Shown piece after piece: positions 40,026 through 47,489 of a stretch of 64,000 nucleotides of DNA. The notes under the pieces are model-generated. The model made no database searches. It saw only the letters and a list, made by a program, of their open reading frames with translations, and was not told the DNA's origin. Location: positions 372,001 through 436,000 of the forward strand of contig NZ_LMGT01000001.1 in NCBI RefSeq assembly GCF_001427825.1, in the 5' to 3' direction. The position numbers were made by a program, and so were the translations under genes. This stretch comes from Brevundimonas sp. Root608. Lineage in GTDB: Bacteria; Pseudomonadota; Alphaproteobacteria; Caulobacterales; Caulobacteraceae. The first letter of the stretch is position 1. Each line of letters begins with the position of its first letter.

Positions 40026-40201
40026 GTGTAGCCCCAATCCAATGATTTCCAGCCCGAGACGCTTTTATTCAGCGTTCAATGATTTTCGCGGAACGTAATC
40101 GTTTTCGGCCGCCTGTCAAACAGCGCAGCTTCCCCGAAGTCAGCAGCGTCCCGACCTGTGGCGCCGTTGCACAGCCGGGGGAATGCAGCCTAGCTTGGCT
40201 C
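40026..40201. promoter_or_regulatory. divergent control region, receptor/tetR
   Basis: The 176-base gap separates two divergent genes and is more AT-rich than its flanks around 40065-40110. cgttc (40073-40077) and gaacg (40091-40095) form a short inverted repeat with 13 bases between, a weak operator candidate for the TetR protein. Confidence 0.35.
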
Positions 40202-40903
40202 ATGACCAAGCTCGATGCGCCGGCCGCCAGACGCGGACGTCCCCCGAAAGCCAAGGCGGCCGGTTCGGCCGACACTCGCGACCTGATCCTGGACGCGGCG
40301 GAGGACCTGTTCTCGAAGCACGGCTTCTATGGGGTCACGATCCGGGAGGTAGCGCGCGAGGCCGGGGTCGATACGGCGCTGGTGCACTATTATTTCGGGG
40401 CCAAGCGGGGGCTGTTCGACGCCGTCTTCCTGCGCCGGGCCGAGGTCTGGAACAACGAGCGGGTCGATGCGGTCAACCGCTATGCCCGCGAGGCCGGGCC
40501 GGGCGGGATGACGCTGGAGGGGCTGCTGGAGGCCTTCCTGCGCCCGCCGTTCCAGTGGTCGCTGAAGGGCGGCCCCGGGTGGAAGCACTATTCCGCCCTG
40601 GTGGCCCAGACCAACGCCAACCCGACCTTCGGCGGCGAGACCATGGCCCGCTATTTCGATCCGGCGATCCGGCGGCTGATCGAGCTGATCAAACAGATCA
40701 TGCCCGAGGCGCGGGAGGTCGATCTGTACTGGGCCTATCACAACCTGTCCGGGGCCCTCACCCTGACCCTGGGCGAGACGGGGAGGCTGGACCGGCTGTC
40801 GGGCGGCCTGTGCCGCTCGGGCGATCTGGAGAGCGCCTGCGACTATATGGTGCGGTTCGCGGCGGCGGGGTTCCGGGCGGTGTGCCTGCCTAGCGAAGAC
40901 TGA
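40202..40903 (+). CDS. TetR/AcrR family regulator
   Basis: A 233-residue repressor. The N-terminal HTH (TRDLILDAAEDLFSKHGFYGVTIREVAREAGVDTALVHYYFGAKRGLF, residues about 24-72) is a clear TetR_N domain preceded by a basic RRGRPPK arm. The ligand-binding part contains a GGPGWKHYSALVAQTN segment. It is divergent from the TonB-dependent receptor and likely controls it. The frame is open further upstream but 40202 is the natural start. Its 3' end overlaps the convergent DUF2141 gene by 14 bases. Confidence 0.92.
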   Translation: MTKLDAPAARRGRPPKAKAAGSADTRDLILDAAEDLFSKHGFYGVTIREVAREAGVDTALVHYYFGAKRGLFDAVFLRRAEVWNNERVDAVNRYAREAGPGGMTLEGLLEAFLRPPFQWSLKGGPGWKHYSALVAQTNANPTFGGETMARYFDPAIRRLIELIKQIMPEAREVDLYWAYHNLSGALTLTLGETGRLDRLSGGLCRSGDLESACDYMVRFAAAGFRAVCLPSED

Positions 40904-41306
40904 TCTCCTGGCGGGCGCCGGCGGCGGGCAGGTCGAAGGCGGCGGCGTCGAAGGCCGGCGGACCGAAGCGGCCGCGGGCGTTGCGGGAAAAGCCGTAGGC
41001 CTCCTTCGGCAGGCCGATCGGCCAGGTGCTGAGGCGGCCGTTTCCGTCGGTGTCATGGAAGGCGGCGACGGCGTAACGGCCGGGCGTCAGGCCGGCGAGC
41101 GTGGTCGTCGTCACCCGGCCGGTGCGGGGGATCAGGGCGGTGCGCACGGCGCCCTCGCCGCGGCGCATTGCGTCGGCGTCGCGGTAGACCGCGATGGCGA
41201 TCCGCCCCCCGGACGCGCGGGTCGACAGGGCCAGCGTCAGCTCGGCCGCCGCGGCCGGGGCGGCGGCCAGCACAAGGGCGGCGGCGAACAGCGATGCGCG
41301 CTTCAT
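40890..41306 (-). CDS. DUF2141 exported protein (1)
   Basis: A 138-residue periplasmic protein with a Sec signal peptide (about 22 residues, ending AAAAE) and one DUF2141 domain: AIAVYRDADAMRRGE, GLTPGRYAVAAFHDTDGNGRL, then PKEAYGFSRNARGRFGPPAFDAAAF. The DxDxNGxL segment looks like a metal-binding turn. DUF2141 proteins have no known function. A second member lies at 43668-44072, on the other side of the LytTR and carotenoid oxygenase genes. It is divergent from the LytTR gene. Confidence 0.87.
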   Translation of the reverse strand: MKRASLFAAALVLAAAPAAAAELTLALSTRASGGRIAIAVYRDADAMRRGEGAVRTALIPRTGRVTTTTLAGLTPGRYAVAAFHDTDGNGRLSTWPIGLPKEAYGFSRNARGRFGPPAFDAAAFDLPAAGARQEISLR

Positions 41307-41370
41307 TCCGGGTCCGTTTCGTGGTCTCAAGGGCGGATCCACAGACCACGCCTGGAGGAGGCCGTCCAGC
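41307..41370. promoter_or_regulatory. inverted repeat between DUF2141 and lytTR genes
   Basis: cgtggtct (41320-41327) and agaccacg (41343-41350) form a perfect 8-bp inverted repeat with 15 bases between, filling most of the 64-base divergent gap. It is a good operator candidate for control of both genes. Confidence 0.5.
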
Positions 41371-42150
41371 ATGAGCGCGAGCGAGACCGGGCCGGATGTC
41401 GTGCGCATCGCCATCGACAGGCGGCTGTTGCGCGGGATCGCCGTGGCCCTGGCCGGCGGCGTGCTGCTGGCCCTGACCGGGGCCTTCGGCATGCACGACG
41501 TGTCGCTGGGGTTCCGGCTGACATACTGGCTGCCGGTGATGCTGATGGGGGCCCTGTGGGGGCATCTGTGCTCGCGGCTGGTCGAGCGGCGCGTGGACAT
41601 CGACGCGCGGCCATGGCTGGCGGTGGCGGCCCTGACGGTGGTCATCTCCGGGCCGCTGGCGGTGATGGTCTGGGCCGTCACGGGCTGGTTCTTCGACGAC
41701 GACCGGTCGGTGACGCTGGCGCGGCTGCCGGACTTCCTCGGGCCGGTGCTGGTGGTGACCGGGACGCTGAGCGCCCTGAACGTCTTTCTGGGGCGGACGC
41801 CGGTCCAGACGCATGCGGCGGCGGCGGGGGCGAAGCCGGCGCGGTTCCTCGACCGGGTGCCGTTCAGGCTGAGGGGCGCGGTCATCCGGGCGGTCCAGTC
41901 CGAGGACCATTATCTGCGCCTCCATACCGACCGCGGTTCGGACCTGATCCTGATGCGGCTGTCCGACGCCCTGGCCGAGCTGGAGGGGCTGGAGGGCGCC
42001 CAGACGCACCGCAGCTGGTGGGTGGCGAAGGACGCGGTGCGCGGGGTGAGCCGGCGCGACGGCCGGGCCACCCTGACGCTCGAGGGCGGGCTCGAGGCGC
42101 CGGTGAGCCGCCGCTACGCCAGGGCCCTGCGCGAGGCCGGCTGGTACTGA
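41371..42150 (+). CDS. membrane-bound LytTR-family transcription regulator
   Basis: A 259-residue protein: four predicted membrane helices (about residues 22-45, 52-72, 84-106 and 115-135), then a C-terminal LytTR DNA-binding domain (about 160-257) with IRAVQSEDHYLRLHT and HRSWWVAKDAVRGVSRR. Such proteins lack a receiver and are thought to sense a membrane signal directly. The neighbouring carotenoid oxygenase and DUF2141 genes are possible targets. The start at 41371 has a GGAGGAGG-like ribosome site upstream. Confidence 0.87.
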   Translation: MSASETGPDVVRIAIDRRLLRGIAVALAGGVLLALTGAFGMHDVSLGFRLTYWLPVMLMGALWGHLCSRLVERRVDIDARPWLAVAALTVVISGPLAVMVWAVTGWFFDDDRSVTLARLPDFLGPVLVVTGTLSALNVFLGRTPVQTHAAAAGAKPARFLDRVPFRLRGAVIRAVQSEDHYLRLHTDRGSDLILMRLSDALAELEGLEGAQTHRSWWVAKDAVRGVSRRDGRATLTLEGGLEAPVSRRYARALREAGWY

Positions 42151-42196
42151 GCTCCTTCCCTGGCCTGCCGCGCCTCGCGCTGCCTGAGGCCATTTC

Positions 42197-43657
42197 CTAC
42201 CCCGCCCAGACGCCATGGAAGCCGGCCGGCAGGGCGACGTCGGCGCGCCAGGTGGCGACCGGGCCGTCGGCGACGCAGGCGGCGTCGAAGGCGTGCAGCT
42301 CGGTGACCCCCTCGCGCAGATTGATCGACGGGGCGATCAGCCAGGCGTCGGTTTCGTCCGGGCCGCGGGGGACGAAGACGGCCTCCTCGACGATCTGGGT
42401 GACCCCGAAGTTGAAGTAGTCGGATACGCCGCTGTCCCAGTTCCAGGTCGCCAGACCGGTGGGCAGGGGGCGGTCGGGGCGCTCGCCGGCGACGTGGACG
42501 GTCAGGCGGCGGGGCAGGCCGGCGCGGCGCGGGTCGTTCTTCGGGAACTCGGCGGTGACGCCCGAGGAAGCCAGTTCGGCGCGGCCGTCGGCGTGGAGGG
42601 TGACCAGCTTGAGCACCGCATGCTCGCCGGGGACCGAGCCGCGCTGCTCGACCAGGACGCGGGCGCCGTCGATGGCGAAGGCGACGTCCTTGCCGGCGGC
42701 GACGTCGAAGCGGATCGTGCCGGACCTATCCTCCCAGGCGTCGCCGAGATGGAAATAGCTGAAGGCGGGCAGGTCGAAGAGGCGGCGGCGCGACAGGTCG
42801 GCCTTGTCGACGACGAGGATCTGGGTGCCCAGCTCGGGCTTCCAGGCGAACTGGCTGGCGTAGGGCATGCCGCGGTGGTCGAAGACCCAGGGCTGGAGCA
42901 CCAGGATCAGGTGGCGGGCCGTGGCGGTGAAGTCATGCATGAAGCTGGCGCGCGGCAGGTCGATCAGCTGGGCCGTGTTAAGGCTGCGGTCGGCGTTGAG
43001 GCGCCAGACGATGGCCTTGTCGCCGTTCAGGCCGATGTTCCAGATCGTGCCGTCGGGGTCGTAGCGCGGGTGGGCCTGGAAGGGCATGCCCTTGAGGTCG
43101 TCGCGCAGGCTGACGAAGCGCCGGGTCGACAGGTCAGCGGCGGACATGGCCAGGGGCGAGCCGCCTTCCCATAGGGCCCAGACCTCGTCGCCGGCCAGCA
43201 TGACGGCGGTGTTGGCGGCGTTGACGTCGTCGTTGGAGCCGACCCGGGCGCGGGCGTCGCCGGCGGTGCCGAAGCCGGGCGAGACCACGGCCCCGATCTC
43301 GCTCTCCCAGCGCCGCTTGGGGGTGTCGGCGAAGCGGGCGTCGAGGGTCACCTGGCCGTCGTTGATGCGGAAGGCCCGCATCAGGCCGTCGCCGTCGAAC
43401 CAGTGGGTGGCCGAGCCGCCGGGGCGGCGGAACTTGCCCGGGCCGTTGCGGAACAGCGTCCCCGTCAGGCCCGCCGGGGCGCGGCCGTGGACGAGGCGCA
43501 GGACCCGCGGCGCGACGTCGGCCTCGAGGTCGGCGGTGGCCAGGGCCCAGTCGGCCGAGGCCTGCATGGCGGCCATGGCGCGGACCGTTTCCGGCGTCAC
43601 CACGGCGGCGGAGAGGGCGGCGGCGCCCATGAGGAAGTTCCGGCGGGAGGCTTGCAT
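42197..43657 (-). CDS. carotenoid oxygenase family protein, Tat-exported
   Basis: A 486-residue member of the carotenoid cleavage dioxygenase family. The four Fe(II)-binding histidines are visible in FQAHPRYD, FMHDFT, YFHLGD and, at the C-terminus, GFHGVWAG. A SRRNFL twin-arginine signal at the start implies export of the folded, iron-loaded enzyme. Family members split carotenoids or stilbenes; substrate unknown. It is the second gene after a DUF2141 gene, 10 bases apart, in one leftward unit. Confidence 0.9.
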   Translation of the reverse strand: MQASRRNFLMGAAALSAAVVTPETVRAMAAMQASADWALATADLEADVAPRVLRLVHGRAPAGLTGTLFRNGPGKFRRPGGSATHWFDGDGLMRAFRINDGQVTLDARFADTPKRRWESEIGAVVSPGFGTAGDARARVGSNDDVNAANTAVMLAGDEVWALWEGGSPLAMSAADLSTRRFVSLRDDLKGMPFQAHPRYDPDGTIWNIGLNGDKAIVWRLNADRSLNTAQLIDLPRASFMHDFTATARHLILVLQPWVFDHRGMPYASQFAWKPELGTQILVVDKADLSRRRLFDLPAFSYFHLGDAWEDRSGTIRFDVAAGKDVAFAIDGARVLVEQRGSVPGEHAVLKLVTLHADGRAELASSGVTAEFPKNDPRRAGLPRRLTVHVAGERPDRPLPTGLATWNWDSGVSDYFNFGVTQIVEEAVFVPRGPDETDAWLIAPSINLREGVTELHAFDAACVADGPVATWRADVALPAGFHGVWAG

Positions 43658-43667
43658 CAGGGGGCCC

Positions 43668-44072
43668 CTAGCGGATGCTGATCGTCTGGGCGGTTTGGCC
43701 CGAGACGGGGAAGCGGGCGGCGGCCCAGCGGGCGGGGCCCATATTGCCCACGGCGTTGTTGGAGAAGGCGTAGGGCTCGATCGGGATGCCGAAGGGGTTG
43801 GCGTTCATCCGGCCGTCGCCGTTGACGTCGTGGAACGCCTTCACGGCGTAGTCGCCGGCGGGCAGGTGGTCGAAGCGGGCGACGACGGGGCCGTCGGCGG
43901 GGACGGCCAGGCGGGCGACGGCGGGGCCGCCGTTGTACGCGGCCTCGGAGTCATAGAGGGCGACCATGACCGAGCCGGTGCGGGCCCCGGTCTCGAAGGT
44001 GACGACGACGCTGGAGTCGGCGGGGGCGGCCTGGGTGGTCAGGAGCAGCAGGGCGGCGGCGAGGAAGAGCAT
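43668..44072 (-). CDS. DUF2141 exported protein (2)
   Basis: A 134-residue paralogue of the DUF2141 protein at 40890-41306, with a signal peptide (ending about residue 18), LPAGDYAVKAFHDVNGDGRMN and PIEPYAFSNNAVGNMGPARWAAARF. It leads the unit that continues into the carotenoid oxygenase gene. The start codon at 44072 is preceded by AAGGAC. Both DUF2141 copies end in a short hydrophobic strand plus Ser-x-Arg. Confidence 0.86.
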   Translation of the reverse strand: MLFLAAALLLLTTQAAPADSSVVVTFETGARTGSVMVALYDSEAAYNGGPAVARLAVPADGPVVARFDHLPAGDYAVKAFHDVNGDGRMNANPFGIPIEPYAFSNNAVGNMGPARWAAARFPVSGQTAQTISIR

Positions 44073-44174
44073 GGGGCGGTCCTTGAACGGGGCCCGACGA
44101 CCGGGCCGTTTCGATGGACCGACCCTGGGGCGGGGCCGGGGCCCCCGTCCTCAGGATTGCGGGATTTGCAGGCG

Positions 44175-44210
44175 GCCGTTCGCGAACGGCGGCGGGCGTG
44201 CGTTCACGAA
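44175..44210. promoter_or_regulatory. GTTCnCGAA repeats upstream of the DUF2141/carotenoid oxygenase unit
   Basis: gccgttcgcgaacggc (44175-44190) is a perfect 16-bp palindrome, and a second gttcacgaa lies at 44202-44210. The two GTTCnCGAA cores are direct repeats starting 24 bases apart, the kind of arrangement LytTR regulators bind. They lie about 100-140 bases upstream of the DUF2141 start. Confidence 0.45.
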
Positions 44211-44289
44211 GCGCGGGCGGACAGGCCTCCGGGGGCAGGCGGCGCGGGGCAGGCGGCGCGGAGTTCGGCGAGGGTGGAGCCGACGTGGC

Positions 44290-44631
44290 CTAGCCGCAGG
44301 CGCAGACGGCCTCCCGGACGCAGGTCGAGGCGCGGCCGGACCCCGGGGCGGCGTAGCGGGTCACGCCGGTGGCGCACCGGGCCGGTTGTCCGGCGGGGCA
44401 GACGGCGGTGCAGCCGCCGCAGACGCCGGTCGGGGCGGCGCTGCAGCCGGCGGCCTGGGCCGCGCCGGCGCCGGCCTCGACCCGGGTGATGACGGCGTCG
44501 ACCTGCGAGGGGTGATCGCCCGCCGGCTGGCCGAAGGTGCCGAGGAAGCCGGCGCCGGGAATGCCGCCGGCCGGCACACAGCCCGCGAGCGCCAGGGCGA
44601 GCGTTGCGATAGCCAGGACGCGTTTGAACAT
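44290..44631 (-). CDS. Cys-rich predicted lipoprotein
   Basis: A 113-residue protein with a lipoprotein signal (LALALAGC, Cys18) and eight further Cys residues (63, 71, 74, 78, 86, 104, 110, 112) in the C-terminal half, including CGGC and CAC. This could be a disulfide-stabilised or metal-binding surface domain. No family was recognised. It is a single gene; the start codon lies at 44631 with GGATCC-type purines upstream. The DsbA-like gene is nearby but on the other strand. Confidence 0.6.
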   Translation of the reverse strand: MFKRVLAIATLALALAGCVPAGGIPGAGFLGTFGQPAGDHPSQVDAVITRVEAGAGAAQAAGCSAAPTGVCGGCTAVCPAGQPARCATGVTRYAAPGSGRASTCVREAVCACG

Positions 44632-44737
44632 GGGATCCTCCCCGGGATGGTCCTCAATGGGTAGGCGATCAGCGGTATTTGAGCAAGGCGGGACAGGGTC
44701 GGTCATGAGGCCGGATTTGCGGATTGGAGGTCGTCGT

Positions 44738-44881
44738 CCTTCCCCCATTTCGGGGGAAGGTGGGCCGCGCAGCGGCTCGGATGGGGGCTCTGTCCGGTTC
44801 GCCGTCAGCGAGCAGCGTTCGCCGCCGACAGCCCCCATCCGTCAGGCTTCGCCTGCCACCTTCCCCCGAAATGGGGGAAGG
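44738..44881. repeat. MITE-like inverted-repeat element (144 bp)
   Basis: A 26-bp sequence at 44738-44763 is the exact reverse complement of 44856-44881. Each arm is itself a hairpin with a CCCCC-ATTTCG-GGGG core. Inside, cggatgggggct and agcccccatccg form a second inner pair. No coding capacity. The whole element sits between the Cys-rich lipoprotein gene and the DsbA-like gene. Confidence 0.85.
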
Positions 44882-44911
44882 GCCATATGCGGCGGACACG
44901 GAGACCGCCCC

Positions 44912-45574
44912 ATGCCCAAGACCCTCCACATCGACTTCGTCTCCGACATCGTCTGCCCCTGGTGCGTGGTGGGGCTGGGCGGGCTGGAGACGGCGCTGGC
45001 GACGCTGAAGGCCGAGGGGATCGAGGCGGAGGTGCATTTCCAGCCGTTCGAGCTGAACCCGCAGATGCCGCCCGAGGGCGAGAACATCGTCGACCACATC
45101 GGCCGCAAATACGGCTCGACCCCCGAACAGTCGGCGGCCAACCGGGCCATGATCACCCAGCGGGCGGCGGAAGCCTGGCCGGGGTTCGAGATGCGGATGG
45201 GGCCGGCTGGGCGCATCTGGAACACCTTCGACGCCCACCGGCTGCTGCACTGGGCGGGGACGGTGGGGATGGCGGAACAGAGGGCGCTGAAGGCGGCGCT
45301 GTTCACGGCCCATTTCACCGAGGGCCGGACGATGACGGACGCGGTGGTGCTCGCCGAAGCGGCGGCGGCGGCGGGGCTGGACCGGGACAAGGCGGTCGAG
45401 GTGCTGGCCGACGACCTCTATGCGGCCGAGGTGCGGGCGGCGGAGGCGCTGTGGGTCTCGCGCGGGATCACCGGCGTGCCCGCCGTGGTGGTGGAGGGGA
45501 AGTGGCTGATCTCGGGCGGGCAGCCGGCGGGGGTGTTCGAGGAGGCCCTCAGACAGATGGCCGCCGGGGGCTGA
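44912..45574 (+). CDS. DsbA family oxidoreductase, FrnE-like
   Basis: A 220-residue thioredoxin-fold protein with the CPWC active site (residues about 15-18) in FVSDIVCPWCVVG, a helical insertion and the cis-Pro loop GITGVPAVVVEGKWLISGGQP near residue 185. FrnE-like DsbA proteins lack a signal peptide and act in the cytoplasm as disulfide oxidoreductases or isomerases. The last 147 bases recur as a broken copy at 46401-46547. The start lies 30 bases after the MITE-like repeat. Confidence 0.9.
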   Translation: MPKTLHIDFVSDIVCPWCVVGLGGLETALATLKAEGIEAEVHFQPFELNPQMPPEGENIVDHIGRKYGSTPEQSAANRAMITQRAAEAWPGFEMRMGPAGRIWNTFDAHRLLHWAGTVGMAEQRALKAALFTAHFTEGRTMTDAVVLAEAAAAAGLDRDKAVEVLADDLYAAEVRAAEALWVSRGITGVPAVVVEGKWLISGGQPAGVFEEALRQMAAGG

Positions 45575-45582
45575 GTCGGCGC

Positions 45583-46101
45583 TCACGCGCCGGGTCCGGA
45601 AACATCGTTCACACCGTTCACATCGTTCACATCGTGCGCCTCGCGCGGGGGGCCGCTCTCCTCGAAGGCGCAGCGCAGGACCTCGTCGGCGTGGATCCGC
45701 CGCGCCAGCTCCCGGGCGTCGGACTCGATCACGGCGCGTACCCGGCGCCAGCGCAGGGCCTCGACGGCGTCGCCGCGCAGGACGGCCCGCATCATCCGCC
45801 GGTCGGCGATCCATTCGAGTTCGTGCAGTTCGACCTTGTCGAGGTCGCCGGCGACCCGGTCCTCCAGCAGCACGCCCTCGTCCCACGGGTCCAGCCGGAC
45901 CGGCGGCGTCCACGGCTGGTCGGCCCGCCGCCAGCCCTCGCCGGCCGCCCGCTTGCGCAACGCGGTCAGCCCGACTCCGTGACGCCGGCAGCATTCGGGG
46001 GCGGAAATCCCGGCCAGATAGTCCTGGCGCACCTGGGCCCAGACCTCATCGGGCGCGCTGCGATGGCCGTTGGTGGATGTGGCGGGGGCGCCGTCGGGCA
46101 T
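45583..46101 (-). CDS. hypothetical protein with HTH-like N-terminus
   Basis: A 172-residue protein. The segment VRQDYLAGISAPECCRRHGVGLTALRKRAAGEGWRRADQP (given here as a region, residues about 23-63) reads like a helix-turn-helix of the kind seen in small-terminase-like and recombination-related proteins. The C-terminal half is acidic and helical. The last residues (DVN-DVN-GVN-DVS) are encoded by a 9-bp tandem repeat. Function unknown. It lies 8 bases from the convergent FrnE-like gene, within an accessory region. Confidence 0.6.
   Translation of the reverse strand: MPDGAPATSTNGHRSAPDEVWAQVRQDYLAGISAPECCRRHGVGLTALRKRAAGEGWRRADQPWTPPVRLDPWDEGVLLEDRVAGDLDKVELHELEWIADRRMMRAVLRGDAVEALRWRRVRAVIESDARELARRIHADEVLRCAFEESGPPREAHDVNDVNGVNDVSGPGA
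45604..45639. repeat. 9-bp tandem repeat
   Basis: Four 9-bp units (atcgttcac, accgttcac, atcgttcac, then a degenerate one) fall at the 3' end of the minus-strand hypothetical gene and encode its DVN-type tail. Confidence 0.8.
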
Positions 46102-46178
46102 GGGGTCCTCCCTTGTGATCAGGAGGGAGGATAGACCCGGGGTACGTCAGATTTGGACGGGGGCGGGCCAGCGCCTGC

Positions 46179-46392
46179 CTTGTCATCCCGGCCCAGCCGC
46201 GCAGCGGCGCAGAGCCGGGACGACGGGGGTTTCCCCGTCCGCCCTCCCGGACAGCCCGTCAGGGCTGAGCCGGGAGCCATGCGGCGCGGCCCTGACCTGT
46301 CGCCCGGACAGGCGCGGTGCGCCTTCCGGGCGGGCGGGGGGTGGATGCTGTGCCGTCCCGGATAGCCGCTGCGCGGCTTCCGGGATGACAAG
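46179..46392. repeat. palindrome-dense element with ~40-bp inverted ends
   Basis: The left arm (46179-46221) and right arm (46355-46392) are near reverse complements that share CTTGTCATCCCGG and CCGGGAC with an inner AGCCGCGCAGCGGC. Between them are several perfect hairpins: gacgggg/ccccgtc, ctcccgg/ccgggag with inner agccc/gggct, and cctgtc/gacagg. No credible gene is seen. It may be a composite REP/BIME or non-autonomous element. Confidence 0.75.
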
Positions 46393-46400
46393 GGACCGGT

Positions 46401-46547
46401 GAGGTGCGGGCGGCGGAGGCGCTGTGGGTCTCGCGCGGGATCAACGGGGTGCCCGCCGTGGTGGTGGAGGGGAAGGGACTGATCTCGGGCGGGCAGCCGG
46501 CGGGGGTGTTCGAGGAGGCGTTGAGGGGGATGGCGGGGGAGTGGTGA
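46401..46547 (+). pseudogene. 3' fragment of a second FrnE-like DsbA gene
   Basis: This 147-base stretch aligns without gaps to 45428-45574, the end of the intact FrnE-like gene. The first ~117 bases differ at only about four positions; the last ~30 are more diverged but stay in frame to the stop. The encoded EVRAAEALWVSRGINGVPAVV tail has no start or CPWC region in front of it: the palindrome element ends 8 bases upstream. It is the remnant of a tandem paralogue or a partial duplication. Confidence 0.85.
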
Positions 46548-46586
46548 TTCCGCCCCATACGGCGAAGCCTGTTTATGTTTATTGGA

Positions 46587-46615
46587 TTGACAAGACGATC
46601 TCGTTCATGCATAAT
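46587..46615 (+). promoter_or_regulatory. near-consensus sigma-70-type promoter
   Basis: TTGACA (46587-46592), a 17-base spacer and CATAAT (46610-46615) precede the gene at 46638 by about 23 bases. Such an E. coli-like promoter stands out in this GC-rich genome. Confidence 0.65.
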
Positions 46616-46637
46616 GTGAGCATGACGGAGAATTCCC

Positions 46638-47183
46638 ATGTCTGATCGCTCTCTTTCCGCCCTGCTGAGTTTCTTGGAATACCTCGGCTCTAAAGGCCTG
46701 ATGCCCCGGAACACGGTCGGGGGGCGCCGCGCTGCGGTGTCGAAGATGCTTGGTGTCCTTGATCCGGAAGAGACCGGGGACGTGACCGCCCTGAACCTCG
46801 ACCAGGTCATGACGCGGTTCGTGAACCTTGAGGGCAAGAACTACACGCCGGATAGCCTGACCGTTTATCGGAGCCGGGTGAATGCCTCGATTAATGACTT
46901 TGTGGCCTATCTGGACAATCCGGCCGCCTTCAAGCCTGGTGGTTCCAGCAAGAAGCCGAAATCAGAGGGAGGCAAGAAGCCTTCTCCGCCGAAGGCGCAT
47001 GTTCAGACCAAGGTTCAGGACCCGGTGCCGCGTTTCGACACGACCCACGTCTCTCCGACGAACGTATTCCCGATCCCCATCCGTCCCGATGTGGTTGTCC
47101 GCATCCACGGCATGCCGTTCGACCTTACGACCGCCGAGGCCGAGAAGATCGCCGCCATCGTGAGGGCCATGGCCATGCCGTAG
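46638..47183 (+). CDS. SAM-like (integrase N-terminal-like) small protein
   Basis: A 181-residue protein. The first 100 residues (LSALLSFLEYLGSKGLMPRNTV ... YTPDSLTVYRSRVNASINDFVAYLDNP) look like the helical SAM-like core-binding domain of tyrosine integrases, but no catalytic domain follows. A Lys/Pro-rich linker (about 105-125) leads to a short C-terminal strand-helix unit (FPIPIRPDVVVRIHGMPFDLTTAEAEKIAAIVRAM). It is probably DNA-binding or regulatory. A GGAG ribosome site lies eight bases before the ATG. Codon use is less GC-rich than in neighbours. Confidence 0.7.
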   Translation: MSDRSLSALLSFLEYLGSKGLMPRNTVGGRRAAVSKMLGVLDPEETGDVTALNLDQVMTRFVNLEGKNYTPDSLTVYRSRVNASINDFVAYLDNPAAFKPGGSSKKPKSEGGKKPSPPKAHVQTKVQDPVPRFDTTHVSPTNVFPIPIRPDVVVRIHGMPFDLTTAEAEKIAAIVRAMAMP

Positions 47184-47351
47184 AATTAGAAAAGCCCGGG
47201 CGGACACCCGGGCTGATCCATTTCCTTATCGGGCACAACGGGGCTCGCCGGTAAGGAAGCCTTGGATGCACCAAAGAAGGTCTGTCGCAAGTTCTTCTTA
47301 TGCCACGACGGCGGTAAATTCAAGGTTCACAGCGCCCCGGGAGGGCACAGG

Positions 47352-47489
47352 ATGGCGCGCAAGCTCCCTCCGGCGCCCCCCGGTTACCGGTACATCTTCC
47401 GCGCTTCGCGGAAGTGCCGGTCGACTGGGGACGTGCTCTACGCCAAGGACTTCGGTCTTAGGGCGTGGCCGATTCTTATTCCCCGATAG
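47352..47489 (+). CDS. 45-residue hypothetical protein
   Basis: A short Arg/Pro/Tyr-rich protein: RKLPPAPPGYRYIFRASRKC at the start and DVLYAKDFGLRAWPILIPR at the end. I recall similar small proteins in other proteobacterial accessory regions, but no function. A GGGAGG ribosome site lies about eight bases before the ATG at 47352; the frame is open to 47262, giving a 75-residue alternative. Its stop codon lies in the loop of a hairpin. Confidence 0.5.
   Translation: MARKLPPAPPGYRYIFRASRKCRSTGDVLYAKDFGLRAWPILIPR

Noticed and set aside
45583-46101. Phage small terminase subunit
   Set aside because: The HTH-like start is suggestive, but no other phage gene is nearby, so the gene is left hypothetical.
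46179-46547. An insertion sequence with transposase
   Set aside because: No frame in this stretch encodes transposase motifs; only palindromes and a gene fragment are present.
46638-47183. A functional tyrosine integrase
   Set aside because: Only the SAM-like N-terminal part is seen; no Arg-His-x-x-Arg-Tyr catalytic domain exists here or just downstream.
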